From: JAKSPM01 sp964450645
GTDB taxonomy: Bacteria > Bacillota > Clostridia > Oscillospirales > Oscillospiraceae
Direction: 5' to 3'
Assembly: GCA_964450645.1 (NCBI GenBank)
Contig: CAYVEB010000007.1
Location: 1-60,717, forward strand
DNA length: 60,717 bases
The notes beneath the pieces were generated by a model that worked only from the letters and a program-made list of their open reading frames with translations, made no database searches and was not told where the DNA came from. Below, piece by piece: positions 40,119-49,690 of the stretch. Position 1 is the stretch's first letter, and the number at the start of each line of letters is the position of its first letter. Both the position numbers and the translations under genes were made by a program.

Positions 40119-42005
40119 ATGGCCGCAAAACGGTTTTCCTTGAACCGCCGGCAATTGAACGCACCCATCAGCGTGGTGGCGCTTGTCGCCATCGGGCTGT
40201 TTGTGCTGTGTTTGGGAATGATCATTGCGCCAGGTCCTGTCAGTGAGGAACTAAACGTATTTTGGCAGCAGCCCCTGCTGATTATTCTCAACGCGTTTCC
40301 CGTATTTGCCATGCTCATCGTGTTGTGGGCAATCATCGGCAACGTCTTTTTTGCCGGCGCGGCCACGCTGAGCGTGATGGACGCGCTGGAGTATATCAAC
40401 CTGTTGAAAATCGAGGGACGGGATGACCCGTTCGTGCCCGCGGACGTGCTGCTGATCCGCGAAGGCCTGGCGGCGGCGGGTGATTATGAGCTGAAGCTGC
40501 ACCCGCTGTTTCTGGCGGCCATCGTGGGCTGTACAGCGGCGCTAATCGCGCTGGGCGTCTTCTTTCGCACCGCCAATCCGAAGCCCGTCTGGCGGGCGGT
40601 CATAGGCGTCACGGTCTGCGCGGCATTTGTGGCGAGCGTTCCAACCGTCTACGCCGACAAGGAGCTGTACAACGAATTCGACGTGCCCTCCCGGTACAAC
40701 ATCACAAGTGTCTATAATACGCTTGGCTTTCACTATTGTTTTTTACACAATTTTAATCTGTATTCCGTCGACCAGCCGGAGGGCTATTCCCGCGCGCAAG
40801 TTGAAGCGTGGACGGAGGAAGATCTCGCCCCAGAGCAAGACAGCGCTACGCGGCCCAATGTGCTGTTCGTTATGTGTGAAGCATTTTCAGACATCGCCAA
40901 CGACCCGTCGCTGGACTACCCCGACGGAATGGAAAATCCCCTCGCTCCGTTTAATGCGCTGGCCGCGGACACCGGCCGCGCGTACAGCGGTCATCTGGTG
41001 GTTTCCGACTACGGCGCGGGAACGGCCAACACGGAGTTCGACGTGCTGACAGGTCTGCCGACCAGGATGCTGTCGGAGCGCATGACCTCCGCGTTCCGCA
41101 CGGTACGCCGCTCTTTGAACACCATTCCCAGGCTCTTTGCCCGGCAGGGCTATGCTACCTATTTTATGCACCCCGGCGACTCCTGGTTCTATAACCGCTC
41201 CAGCGTCTACAGCTTCTTCGGCATCGACGACCAGGTGTTTTTTGACGACGCCTTTACCGCCTCGGATATCAAGGGCAACATGGTTTCCGACGAAGCGTTT
41301 TTGCGAGTGCTGAAGGAGGATTTCTCCCAGCGGATCGCCGCGGACGCACCGCTGTTCGCCTATACCGTCACCATTGAAAACCATCAGGCGTACAATTCGC
41401 AAAAATATAACGACCCGTCGATTCTGACGGCTCGTCCCACCTCGAAGGCGCTCAGCGACGAGGACTTGGCCGCGCTGAACGTCTATCTGTACGGTCTTGC
41501 GGACTCCGCGCGGATGGTTTCACAGCTGGCGGAATATCTGGACACCCTGACGGAGCCGACCTTGCTGGTCTTTTTCGGCGACCACCGGCCAACGCTGGGG
41601 ACCGATTACAGTGTCTACCGTGCGCTAGGGATACCCGTTGGCCAGACCGATACGCCGGAGGGCCTTGTGTTCACCAACCAAACACCGTTTCTGCTGTGGG
41701 CCAACCGGGCCTATGCGGATGAATTTGCCGCCCGCATCTCAGGCCTCGATCTGCCGGATAACGGGATCCTCAGCGACCATTATCTGGGCGCGGCCGTTAT
41801 GGAACTGGTGGGATATGCCGGCAAAGACGCCTACTATGATTTTTTAAACCAGGCGCGGCGGTCGCTGCCGGTCTTATGCGGCGGCACCTATATGCTGCAA
41901 GACGGGACCTGCCCCCAAACGCTTGCCGGGCCGGAACAGCTCCTGGTGGACAAAACGCACCACTACCTCTATTACCGCATAAAAGAGCAGCCATTGCTGC
42001 AATAA
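40119..42005 (+). CDS. LTA synthase-family membrane sulfatase/phosphoglycerol transferase
   Basis: A 628-residue protein with four or five N-terminal transmembrane helices (to about residue 195) and an extracellular sulfatase-fold domain. The metal-ligand Glu lies in NVLFVMCEAFSD, the catalytic Thr probably in GAGTANTEFDVLTG, and further ligands in FFGDHRPTL, as in LtaS. It probably polymerises or transfers glycerol-phosphate groups onto cell-surface polymers. The ATG at 40119 has GGGAGG six bases upstream, so I prefer it to an ATG 27 codons earlier. Confidence 0.88.
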   Translation: MAAKRFSLNRRQLNAPISVVALVAIGLFVLCLGMIIAPGPVSEELNVFWQQPLLIILNAFPVFAMLIVLWAIIGNVFFAGAATLSVMDALEYINLLKIEGRDDPFVPADVLLIREGLAAAGDYELKLHPLFLAAIVGCTAALIALGVFFRTANPKPVWRAVIGVTVCAAFVASVPTVYADKELYNEFDVPSRYNITSVYNTLGFHYCFLHNFNLYSVDQPEGYSRAQVEAWTEEDLAPEQDSATRPNVLFVMCEAFSDIANDPSLDYPDGMENPLAPFNALAADTGRAYSGHLVVSDYGAGTANTEFDVLTGLPTRMLSERMTSAFRTVRRSLNTIPRLFARQGYATYFMHPGDSWFYNRSSVYSFFGIDDQVFFDDAFTASDIKGNMVSDEAFLRVLKEDFSQRIAADAPLFAYTVTIENHQAYNSQKYNDPSILTARPTSKALSDEDLAALNVYLYGLADSARMVSQLAEYLDTLTEPTLLVFFGDHRPTLGTDYSVYRALGIPVGQTDTPEGLVFTNQTPFLLWANRAYADEFAARISGLDLPDNGILSDHYLGAAVMELVGYAGKDAYYDFLNQARRSLPVLCGGTYMLQDGTCPQTLAGPEQLLVDKTHHYLYYRIKEQPLLQ

Positions 42006-42009
42006 AAAA

Positions 42010-42042
42010 CATCCGTTCTCCAGAACCGCCGGAGAACGGATG
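42010..42042 (-). terminator. Terminator shared by convergent genes
   Basis: A 12-bp stem (42010-42021 with 42031-42042) is followed on the minus strand by GTTTTTTATT. It ends the small membrane protein gene and may also stop the LtaS-like transcript. Confidence 0.85.
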
Positions 42043-42046
42043 CGCT

Positions 42047-42385
42047 TTATTCCTTGAAAAAGCTATGCGCGATCAGCCAGTCCACAATCGGATTTTGCGC
42101 CAGATAAATTGTGACCGGCAAGAAAAACGGCAGGAGCGACCAAAGGTAATGATAATTTGACCGCCTGCGCAGCTCCAGAACCAGCTCCCCGCAACAGTGG
42201 ATGAGGAAGAGAACCCACGCGATTAGCACCGCGATCTGCGCCAAGTACAAGTATTGCTCCAGCTGGGCCGTGGGCGTCGCCAAAATCTGCGCGCGCTGCA
42301 AAAAGAACCACGCGATGATCATCAGGGAAATCACGCCGTTTATGTAAAGATTGCGCAAGGCCGCGCGAATATTCGCTGAAACCAT
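42047..42385 (-). CDS. Small membrane protein of unknown function
   Basis: A 112-residue protein with three hydrophobic helices at about 15-30, 45-65 and 82-100 and a basic loop (LELRRRSNYH) between the second and third. I recognise no family. It has GGAGG before the ATG and a strong terminator, so it is probably real. It is convergent with the LtaS-like gene and alone in its unit. Confidence 0.65.
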   Translation of the reverse strand: MVSANIRAALRNLYINGVISLMIIAWFFLQRAQILATPTAQLEQYLYLAQIAVLIAWVLFLIHCCGELVLELRRRSNYHYLWSLLPFFLPVTIYLAQNPIVDWLIAHSFFKE

Positions 42386-42550
42386 CCGACGCCCTCCTTT
42401 TTATGGGGATGTTTCTAGTTTACGCCAGATTCCGTCAAATGTCAACAAAAAACTACCGCGCGTGCCCGTCTTAGGCAAGGCCCCGTACCCAACAAATATG
42501 GGGCGGTGGGGCAGACAGCACCTGCGCTGAAAAAATTTTTTATTTTCTTG

Positions 42551-42579
42551 TTTACAAACCTACAAATTTCTGTTATAAT
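42551..42579 (+). promoter_or_regulatory. Promoter of tRNA-Arg
   Basis: TTTACA (42551-42556), a 17-base spacer and TATAAT (42574-42579), 12 bases before the mature tRNA 5' end. Confidence 0.8.
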
Positions 42580-42591
42580 ATGTAAACACAA

Positions 42592-42667
42592 GCGCCAGTG
42601 GCTCAATGGATAGAGCATCAGATTCCGGTTCTGAGGGTTGGGGGTTCGAGTCCCTTCTGGCGTGCCA
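42592..42667 (+). tRNA. tRNA-Arg (anticodon CCG)
   Basis: The 76-base cloverleaf includes an encoded CCA. Acceptor GCGCCAG pairs with CTGGCGT (first pair G-U), the D stem is GCTC/GAGC, the anticodon stem TCAGA/TCTGA holds loop TTCCGGT with CCG at positions 34-36, and the T arm has the GTTCGAGTCC core. It reads CGG codons. Confidence 0.95.
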
Positions 42668-42696
42668 AATGGCGCGAATTTGAACCGTTGCACGGC

Positions 42697-43173
42697 TTAC
42701 TTCCTTGGCGGGTTGCTGATGGCAACAGGGAAGTTCGCGAAAAGCAAAAGGCAGGAGGCTGACGTCTCCCGCCTTTTCGCTTTTTTCTTTTGTGCGCCAG
42801 CCGGGGAATCTTTGACTGACGTATTTTTGTTCAATCGGTGGCTATCTGCACTTTCATCGGTATTATGAATGGCCTGTGTAGCAATTTTATTTGCCATAGC
42901 GTTCCCGTAGGTGAGGCACCCTATTGATGGTGGGATTTTGCCAGGTTCAAGTAAAAGCTGCAAACAACGCCGTGGTCTGTCTAGAATAGCTACGATAACG
43001 TTCTGCCAGCGAATATTCACGAGAAACCGCAGAGCATAAATTTCTGTTGTTCCTGACCTCCGCTCTACGGACTTCGGCTCTGAAGCCCACCCAAGGTAAT
43101 CCCATACCGAGCGATTTTCTTTTTTACAAAAATAATTCATGTCAAATGAAATGACGGACAAATTCTTGCCCAA
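42697..43173 (-). CDS. Doubtful 158-codon ORF opposite the tRNA-ychF interval
   Basis: An open frame with a basic, Ser/Lys-rich C-terminal half that runs across the tRNA terminator. The central part (SVWDYLGWASEPKSVERR and a following YALRFLVNIRW stretch) looks protein-like but I cannot place it. No convincing ribosome site precedes the ATG. It may be a decayed gene fragment. Apart from this frame, the interval 42788-43180 contains nothing I recognise. Confidence 0.2.
   Translation of the reverse strand: MGKNLSVISFDMNYFCKKENRSVWDYLGWASEPKSVERRSGTTEIYALRFLVNIRWQNVIVAILDRPRRCLQLLLEPGKIPPSIGCLTYGNAMANKIATQAIHNTDESADSHRLNKNTSVKDSPAGAQKKKAKRRETSASCLLLFANFPVAISNPPRK
42746..42787 (+). terminator. 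Terminator of tRNA-Arg
   Basis: AAAAGGC/GCCTTTT plus GGAG/CTCC form an 11-pair interrupted stem with an eight-base loop, followed by CGCTTTTTTC. Confidence 0.75.
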
Positions 43174-43188
43174 ATGCGGCGGACCGTA

Positions 43189-43217
43189 TTGAAAAATTGG
43201 CCGTCTTATGCTAAAAT
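43189..43217 (+). promoter_or_regulatory. Promoter of ychF
   Basis: TTGAAA (43189-43194), 17 bases, TAAAAT (43212-43217). The leader to the ATG is about 110 bases. Confidence 0.7.
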
Positions 43218-43336
43218 ATGGTGTTGCGTTGAAAGCTTTTCCCTACGAATCGGGGAGAAGAAAAAGCGCGCGGCGGGATCTGCAAATCATCCAAAAGGCC
43301 TTGCAATACAAGGAAAAATAAGGAGCTGTTAACTAT

Positions 43337-44431
43337 ATGAAATTAGGAATCGTCGGGCTGCCCAACGTGGGGAAATCCACTTTGTTCAACGCCATCACCA
43401 ATGCAGGCGTCCCTGCCGATAACTACGCCTTTTGCACCATCGATCCCAACGTAGGTGTGGTGCCCGTGCCGGACGCACGGCTGGATTGGCTGCGGGACCT
43501 GCACCATCCGAAAAAATTTACCCCGGCTGTCATCGAATTTGTAGACATCGCGGGTCTTGTCAAGGGCGCGTCGAAGGGGGAGGGACTGGGCAACAAGTTT
43601 TTGTCCAACATCCGCAACACCGACGCCATCGTCCATGTCGTGCGCTGTTTTGACGACGCCAACGTTACCCACGTAGAAGGCTCGACCGATCCCCTGCGGG
43701 ACATCGACATCATCAATCTGGAGCTGGTGATGTCCGACATCGAGCTTGTGGATCGCCGCATCGACAAGGCGCAAAAGGCCGCGAAGGGCGACAAACGTTT
43801 TTTAAAGGAGGCGGAGGTGTTTTCCCGCCTGCGGAACCATCTCAATGGTGGCAACCTTGCACGCACCTTCGAGGGAGAGCCGGAGGAGCTGGCGCTCATC
43901 GCCACCTCCGATCTGCTGACGCTGAAAAAGACCATTTACGTGGCAAATCTGTCGGAGGCCGACTTTACGCAGCCGGACTCAGTTCCCTATTACCAGGACG
44001 TCCGCGCGTTGGCACAGACCGAAGGGAGCCAGGTCATCCCGATCTGCGCCAAGCTGGAGGCGGACATCGCGGAACTGGACGATCCGGACGAACGGGCCAT
44101 GTTTATGGAGGAGCTGGGGCTGAAGCAATCGGGCCTGGATCAGCTGATCCAGCGCAGCTACGCGCTGCTTGGCCTGATTTCTTTCCTGACGGCCGGCAGC
44201 GATGAATGCCGCGCCTGGACGATCAAACAGGGTACCAAGGCGCCGCAGGCGGCGGGAAAAATCCACACAGATTTTGAACGCGGCTTTATCCGCGCCGAAG
44301 TCATCGCCTTCGAGGATCTGAAAGCCTGCGGTTCTTTGGCGGCCGCGAAGGCCAAAGGGCTGGTTCGCAGCGAGGGAAAGGAGTATGTCATGAAGGACGG
44401 CGACGTCGTCAACTTCCTATTTAACGTTTAA
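43337..44431 (+). CDS. ychF: Redox-regulated ATPase YchF (Obg-family)
   Basis: A 364-residue P-loop NTPase of the OLA1/YchF group, which prefers ATP over GTP and binds ribosomes. G1 GLPNVGKSTL is at 7-16, G3 DIAGLVKGAS near 70-79 and the coiled-coil insert follows. The C-terminal TGS domain ends with KDGDVVNFLFNV. AAGGAG lies 11 bases before the ATG. It is a single-gene unit between tRNA-Arg and repeat B copy 2. Confidence 0.95.
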   Translation: MKLGIVGLPNVGKSTLFNAITNAGVPADNYAFCTIDPNVGVVPVPDARLDWLRDLHHPKKFTPAVIEFVDIAGLVKGASKGEGLGNKFLSNIRNTDAIVHVVRCFDDANVTHVEGSTDPLRDIDIINLELVMSDIELVDRRIDKAQKAAKGDKRFLKEAEVFSRLRNHLNGGNLARTFEGEPEELALIATSDLLTLKKTIYVANLSEADFTQPDSVPYYQDVRALAQTEGSQVIPICAKLEADIAELDDPDERAMFMEELGLKQSGLDQLIQRSYALLGLISFLTAGSDECRAWTIKQGTKAPQAAGKIHTDFERGFIRAEVIAFEDLKACGSLAAAKAKGLVRSEGKEYVMKDGDVVNFLFNV

Positions 44432-44461
44432 TTTTCAGCTCCCGGTGCAGCTAGGGAGGCT

Positions 44462-44840
44462 CAGACTGTCAAAAAACCTTGCAGAGTTCTCGCCCGCTGG
44501 CGTGTAAATTATTTTTGCGGTGATGGCTCTGCGCTTAGAACCGCTGCAAAAGCGGCGGCCCAGCTCCGCACGCCCGCTGGCGCGGGTGTGAATGTCACAA
44601 AAAATAATTTACAGGTCGCAAATGTGCGCATCAACTGTTCTTCTCCAACAGCAAGCCCAGCAGCGCGGGCTGCTGTTGGAGGTGAGACATCCGGTGCGCG
44701 GGGAGATGCGCTTGCACGGCTTTCCGGTACTCGCGCCGGAATGGGGAGCCGCGCGGCGGCGACCTGCAACCCTTTTAAATCGAAGCCCAGCGAAGCGGGT
44801 TCGGTTTGGAGCTTATCGAAAAACAAGTTTTTCGATAAGC
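44462..44840 (+). repeat. Structured intergenic repeat family B, copy 2
   Basis: It shares blocks with 21794-22014 in the same order but is about 150 bases longer. Extra material falls inside two variable hairpins, one of them a strong stem CTCCAACAGCA / GCTGTTGGAG at about 44643-44681. CAGGTCGC and GCGACCTG enclose the variable part, and the end is a perfect hairpin GCTTATCGAAAAAC / GTTTTTCGATAAGC. Its longest open frames carry no ribosome site and look like chance. Confidence 0.65.
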
Positions 44841-44866
44841 AGCCCCCGGCGCTGCCGGGGGCTTTT
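44841..44866 (+). terminator. GC-rich terminator at the end of repeat B copy 2
   Basis: AGCCCCCGGC and GCCGGGGGCT form a ten-pair stem with a GCT loop, followed by TTT. It could end ychF readthrough or a transcript of repeat B, just before the giant gene. Confidence 0.75.
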
Positions 44867-44959
44867 GCCTATCAGGAAAGCCTCACACGGCTTTCCCTAT
44901 AAAAAGGGCTGCGGTACCAGAGAATCTGTGGTACAAAGCGCGGCCCTTCTCCGATAGAA

Positions 44960-47900
44960 ATGACTGATTTCTTTTGGAGCATCGTATTAAAACATGACGG
45001 AGGAATCGGTATGTACGCAATCAGACAGTGGCTGGCCGCGGAATATGCCGCGGCGTTCGGCCTGACGGAGATGGATTTTTTACTGACGCTCGCCCAGGTG
45101 GGCTTCGACGCGGACGCCACGCTGCCCGCGCCGGGTACGCGCGTCGACTGCCGCCGGATTTTGGAGCTTTGCCGGCCCTATTTGGATACCGTCGCCCCCG
45201 AACCGGCGGAGGGCTGGCTGCCCTTTTTGTACGAAGACCTGACCTACGGGATGTATCCCGATAAGACGCAGCCAGCCACCGATCCGGCTGTCCGGCAGGC
45301 GGGGATGTTCTACCTGTACGTGCTGCGCTACGCGATCCGGCACGAAGACTGTCCCTTTGATCCCCTATCGGACATCGATAGCGCCACCGAAGCGGAAATC
45401 CGGCAAAGCCGAATCGAGCGCGAATACCGCCGGTTCCAGGCCGCCGTCGACCGTTCCTTCTTTGTGGAGCTGATGCGGATCGGCCGGGAGATCATGCCGT
45501 TTGACCCCGCCTCCCACACCATCGGCGTCCACCATATTGCCGTCCACATGGCGCGGCAGGCCGTGCGGGCCGGTATCGAGACGGATATTGCTCTGGTCAG
45601 CGCCTCGGCGCTGAGCCACGACATCGGAAAATTTGGCTGCCGCGGTGAAAACGCGAAACGGATTCCCTTCTTGCACTACTACTATACCTGGCAATGGCTG
45701 GAGGAACAGCAGCTGCCCACTATTGCCAACATCGCCGCCAACCACTCCACCTGGGATCTGGAATTTGAAAATTTGCCTGTGGAATCGCTGCTTCTGATCT
45801 ATGCCGACTTCCGCGTGCGCGGCCTGCGGGACGCAAACGGCAAAGAGCGGGTGCGGATTTACTCGCTCGCCACCTCCTATGACCTGATTTTCAGCAAACT
45901 CTCCCAAGTGACGGCAGAAAAGCAACGGCGCTACCAGACTGTGTATGCCAAACTGCGCGATTTTGAGGCGTATCTGTGCGCCAACGGCATTTCCACCGAT
46001 CCCATTGAGGACGGTTCGTGCATTCCCGAGCCGTCCCGCGCCGCGCTTTTGCCCCATGAGGACGCGCCCAAGGCCCTGTGCGACCAGACCTTTGCGAACA
46101 ACATCCGGCTCATGCGCCATATCTCCTTTGACGCGTCGTTTGAGCAACTCCTGGAGCAGGCGAGAAACGAAAAAAATTCCAACTCCATCCGCACCTATCT
46201 CCACCTCTACGCCGAATACCACACCTATCTCAGCAGCGCCCAAAAGGCGAAGCTGCTGTCCTTCCTGTATGAACTGCTGATGCACCACGACGGCGACGTC
46301 CGCCGCCGCGCCGGGCGCATCATGGGGCAGATCCTCAGCAACAGCGGCCCGAAATACCGCAAGGAGCTGCCCGCGGACGTGCCGGACGCGACCAACGCAC
46401 CGAATCTTCTGTCCTTTCTCAATAAATCGTTGCAAGTTTGGACGTACTACGTCAGCGAGCTTCTGCACCCGGATTTAAAAATTGCCCCCAAGCACGCGCA
46501 GCGCATCAGCAATTCCCTAAAGGTGGTGGCGCAGAGCGTGTTCGAATTTCTGGGGCCGGACAAGTGGCCGGAATATCTGCAGGTTTTGCTCGACCAGCTG
46601 CCCCGGGCCGCCCCCGCCGACCGTTTCGTCCTCATCGACACCTTTTACAATCTGCCGCTAGAGGTCTTCACCCGCGAGACGGCCTACGCGCTTGCGCAGC
46701 AGCTCATTGCGCTGCTGCCCCAGAGCGGCGAGCCGGAACAATTAATCATCCTGCGCTTCTTCAGCAAGCTGCGGCGGCGGAACGATCCGGAGCTGACGGC
46801 GACACTCCTGCAAGCGGCCCAGGCGCTGGATCCGGCCGGCTCCAATGCGCTGATCTACCAGCGCGCGGCGCTGTGCTCCGGCTCCGGGCTGCAGACCCCG
46901 CTGAGCATGGAGCAGCACCAGCATCTGTATCTGAGCAATATGGAGGCCGCGGTACACTGGCTGGTCAAGGCCGTACACATCGATATTCTTTGTGACAGCG
47001 CCATGATCCAATCCCAGGAAATCTTCCACACGGCCATGCACCTGAGCAATCTGATCTGCGTCAGCGAGCATCTGCCCGTTCGCATCTACGCCGGCGACCG
47101 CCTGGCGCAGCTGTGCGCGCTGTTGCCCACAGACCAGAAAAATGAACTGGCCATCAATCTGATCCGCGAATTGGAGGCGGGGCGGGAGGAGATCGCCCGC
47201 TTCCTGCCGCGCCACCTGGGAAAGATACTGTGCCTGCTCCCCCGGCGGGAGTTTTTGGAGTGCCTGCAAGTGCTTGAGGAGCTGATCCGCTCGGAGAACA
47301 CCCGCGCGGCGATGGCGTCCGTGTCCACGCTGGGGTATGTGCTGACCTCCATGCAGGGGCGGGACGAGGTGATCGCCCAGCGAATCTTCGGATTGCTGAT
47401 GGTAGGCGTGGCACACAACACGGATGAGGTCCACCAGGTTGCCCTGTCTACGATCTGCCGCGGCGTTTTCGACGAAGCCAGTCTGCCCCTTAAGGTGCGC
47501 CAGCAGTATTTCCAGCAAATCTGCAAGAAATTGCTGACGCTTTTGGAAGAACCGCGCCCCGGCCATCTCAACTTCTTTACTCGCGCTGCGGCGCTGAATC
47601 ACCTGTATCGGTTTATGGTACAGTGCCAGGTGGAACTGGCCCCGCCGCAGCCCCTGCCGCAGCGTCCCATCGCCTTCTTCCCCGGCACCTTCGACCCCTT
47701 CTCCACCGGACACAAGCGGATCGTCCAGGAGATCTGCGCCCGTGGATTCGACGTGTACCTCGCCATCGACGAATTTTCCTGGAGCAAACAGACTCTTCCC
47801 AAGCTGCTGCGGCGGCAGATCGCGTCGATCTCGGTGGCGGACCAGCTCCACGTGTTTTTATTCCCGGACGATATCCCCGTGAATATTGCCATGTTGGACG

Positions 47901-49690
47901 ATCTTAATCATCTGAAGACGTGGCTGCCCAACGAGGAGGTCTACCTGACTGTCGGCAGCGACGTCATCCGCAACGCCACCGCCTATCAAAACCACGGCCC
48001 CGGTTCCACCGCCGCGTTTGACCACATTGTCTTCTACCGCTCTGACCACGCGGAGGATGCGGAACTGATCCGCAGCCGCCTACGGGGGAAGGTCCTGGCG
48101 CTGCGTCTGCCGGCGTTTTTTGAACAGGTCAGTTCCAGCCGTATTCGGGAATTTGTAGATAAGAATCTGGACATCTCCATGCTGGTGGATCCCATTGTGC
48201 AAAACCTGATCTATCAGCGGGGACTGTACCTGCGTTCGCCCCAGTATAAGGAAATTTTGGCGCCCCACAAGCTGTATTTCACCGCGTCGCAGTCGCTGCA
48301 GCCGGAGATCCCGGCGGCGGTGGCCCAAGCGCTGGCGGATTGCGAGCGCGTGGCCAGCGTGACGCTGCGCAACCGCGACACAGGCGAGGTCTGCGGCTGG
48401 GCCTGCGGGCGCCAGGTGCAAACCTCGCAGCTGCTGGAGGTGACAGGCCGTAATGTGGAGGCCGCCGCCCTCGTCCGCAAGCGAATTTCCGGCAGCACCC
48501 TGCTCATTGAAGGCGTGCAGGTCCGCCAGCCCGGCGGCGACATGGAGCGGATGCTCTTAAACGAGCTGCTGGCGCGCGCCCAGGAACAGGGCTACACCTA
48601 CGCGCTGATCCGTCCCAGCCGGGATTTGCACGACGCGCTGTCGCAGCTGGGCTTTTTGCCCATGGAGGGCTGCACGGAGCTGTGGATGGTGGACATGCGC
48701 AATCCGATGGTGCTGATCCAGGACGCGCTGCAAAATTTGAAAGCCCCGCATCGGGACGATCCCAAGGTGATTGAGGTGGTCAACCGGGCCAGGGCCCGCC
48801 TGCGCCTGGCGTTTACCCAGATGTTTCCCGGCTGTTTGCTGCTGACGTTCCACACGGAGTTGCTCAATCACGCCCTGCGCGACCGCGTCCAGCGCTCCAA
48901 CGGTGTGGAGGACGGGGGCACGCAAAAGATGGGCCCGAAAATGTGCGTTCCCTTCGGCAAAATTCTGGCCAACGAGTTGGTACCCAACACGGTGACCAAA
49001 CGGCTGGAGTCGGAGAAGGAATTCACCCCGGATCTGCGAAACTTTGTCATCCGGGAGTATCCCGGCTATTCCCCCCTGTCCACCCAGGTGCGCACGATCA
49101 AGGCGTTCCGCCGCCCGGTGATTCTGGTGGACGATCTGCTGCACAACGGCTACCGCATCGAGCGCCTGAAACCATTTTTGACGCAAGAGCGGCTGGATGT
49201 GGACAGGCTGATTGTCGGCATCATGTCCGCCAGGGGGAAAGACAGCGCGCAAGTGCAAGGCTGGCAGGTGGAGTGCGAATATTTTGTTCCCAACACCCGC
49301 TACTGGCAGACGGAGAGCCTGCTGTATCCGTTCATCGGCGGGGACAGCGTCAAAACCAACCGCCGCACACAGATGCTGCCCACGGTGAACTTGGTGCTTC
49401 CCTATCAATACCCGCAATTTTTCTCCGACGCCAGCGAGCAGAGCATCTACCGCCTGTCTCTGACGGTTCTGCAAAACGCGCTGGAAATTCTCAAGGTGTT
49501 GGAAAAGCAGCACTTGGCCAACTTTGGCAAGACACTGACCCTCAAGCGGCTGGGCGAGGCCATTGTACGGCCGCGTCTGCCCGACCGCGGCGGGCATCTG
49601 CAATACAATCTGAATCTGACGGCGTCTGACTACGTGGGAGACGACCTGGTGTCGCTCCAGAGAACTCACCGGAGGGAGGCAAGCAAATGA
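44960..49690 (+). CDS. Giant multidomain protein: HD / helical repeats / nucleotidylyltransferase / GNAT-like / PRTase-like
   Basis: A 1576-residue cytoplasmic-looking protein without signal or membrane segments. In order I see an HD-domain phosphohydrolase region (about 150-300; VHHIAVH near 190 and SHDIGKFG near 216-223), a long alpha-helical HEAT-like stretch (about 370-890), a NadD/CoaD-type nucleotidylyltransferase (about 902-1070; FFPGTFDPFSTGH near 906-918 and SSSRIRE near 1057-1063), a GNAT-like segment (about 1120-1260) and a type I phosphoribosyltransferase-like domain (about 1300-1480; PVILVDDLLHNG near 1386-1397). It heads an operon of three overlapping genes. I infer assembly, remodelling or turnover of a nucleotide cofactor. 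An ATG at 45011 is an alternative start. Confidence 0.8.
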   Translation: MTDFFWSIVLKHDGGIGMYAIRQWLAAEYAAAFGLTEMDFLLTLAQVGFDADATLPAPGTRVDCRRILELCRPYLDTVAPEPAEGWLPFLYEDLTYGMYPDKTQPATDPAVRQAGMFYLYVLRYAIRHEDCPFDPLSDIDSATEAEIRQSRIEREYRRFQAAVDRSFFVELMRIGREIMPFDPASHTIGVHHIAVHMARQAVRAGIETDIALVSASALSHDIGKFGCRGENAKRIPFLHYYYTWQWLEEQQLPTIANIAANHSTWDLEFENLPVESLLLIYADFRVRGLRDANGKERVRIYSLATSYDLIFSKLSQVTAEKQRRYQTVYAKLRDFEAYLCANGISTDPIEDGSCIPEPSRAALLPHEDAPKALCDQTFANNIRLMRHISFDASFEQLLEQARNEKNSNSIRTYLHLYAEYHTYLSSAQKAKLLSFLYELLMHHDGDVRRRAGRIMGQILSNSGPKYRKELPADVPDATNAPNLLSFLNKSLQVWTYYVSELLHPDLKIAPKHAQRISNSLKVVAQSVFEFLGPDKWPEYLQVLLDQLPRAAPADRFVLIDTFYNLPLEVFTRETAYALAQQLIALLPQSGEPEQLIILRFFSKLRRRNDPELTATLLQAAQALDPAGSNALIYQRAALCSGSGLQTPLSMEQHQHLYLSNMEAAVHWLVKAVHIDILCDSAMIQSQEIFHTAMHLSNLICVSEHLPVRIYAGDRLAQLCALLPTDQKNELAINLIRELEAGREEIARFLPRHLGKILCLLPRREFLECLQVLEELIRSENTRAAMASVSTLGYVLTSMQGRDEVIAQRIFGLLMVGVAHNTDEVHQVALSTICRGVFDEASLPLKVRQQYFQQICKKLLTLLEEPRPGHLNFFTRAAALNHLYRFMVQCQVELAPPQPLPQRPIAFFPGTFDPFSTGHKRIVQEICARGFDVYLAIDEFSWSKQTLPKLLRRQIASISVADQLHVFLFPDDIPVNIAMLDDLNHLKTWLPNEEVYLTVGSDVIRNATAYQNHGPGSTAAFDHIVFYRSDHAEDAELIRSRLRGKVLALRLPAFFEQVSSSRIREFVDKNLDISMLVDPIVQNLIYQRGLYLRSPQYKEILAPHKLYFTASQSLQPEIPAAVAQALADCERVASVTLRNRDTGEVCGWACGRQVQTSQLLEVTGRNVEAAALVRKRISGSTLLIEGVQVRQPGGDMERMLLNELLARAQEQGYTYALIRPSRDLHDALSQLGFLPMEGCTELWMVDMRNPMVLIQDALQNLKAPHRDDPKVIEVVNRARARLRLAFTQMFPGCLLLTFHTELLNHALRDRVQRSNGVEDGGTQKMGPKMCVPFGKILANELVPNTVTKRLESEKEFTPDLRNFVIREYPGYSPLSTQVRTIKAFRRPVILVDDLLHNGYRIERLKPFLTQERLDVDRLIVGIMSARGKDSAQVQGWQVECEYFVPNTRYWQTESLLYPFIGGDSVKTNRRTQMLPTVNLVLPYQYPQFFSDASEQSIYRLSLTVLQNALEILKVLEKQHLANFGKTLTLKRLGEAIVRPRLPDRGGHLQYNLNLTASDYVGDDLVSLQRTHRREASK

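Noticed and set aside
44588..44957. Open frames of 104 and 121 codons within repeat B copy 2
   Set aside because: They follow inverted-repeat sequence, have no ribosome sites and no counterpart in copy 1.
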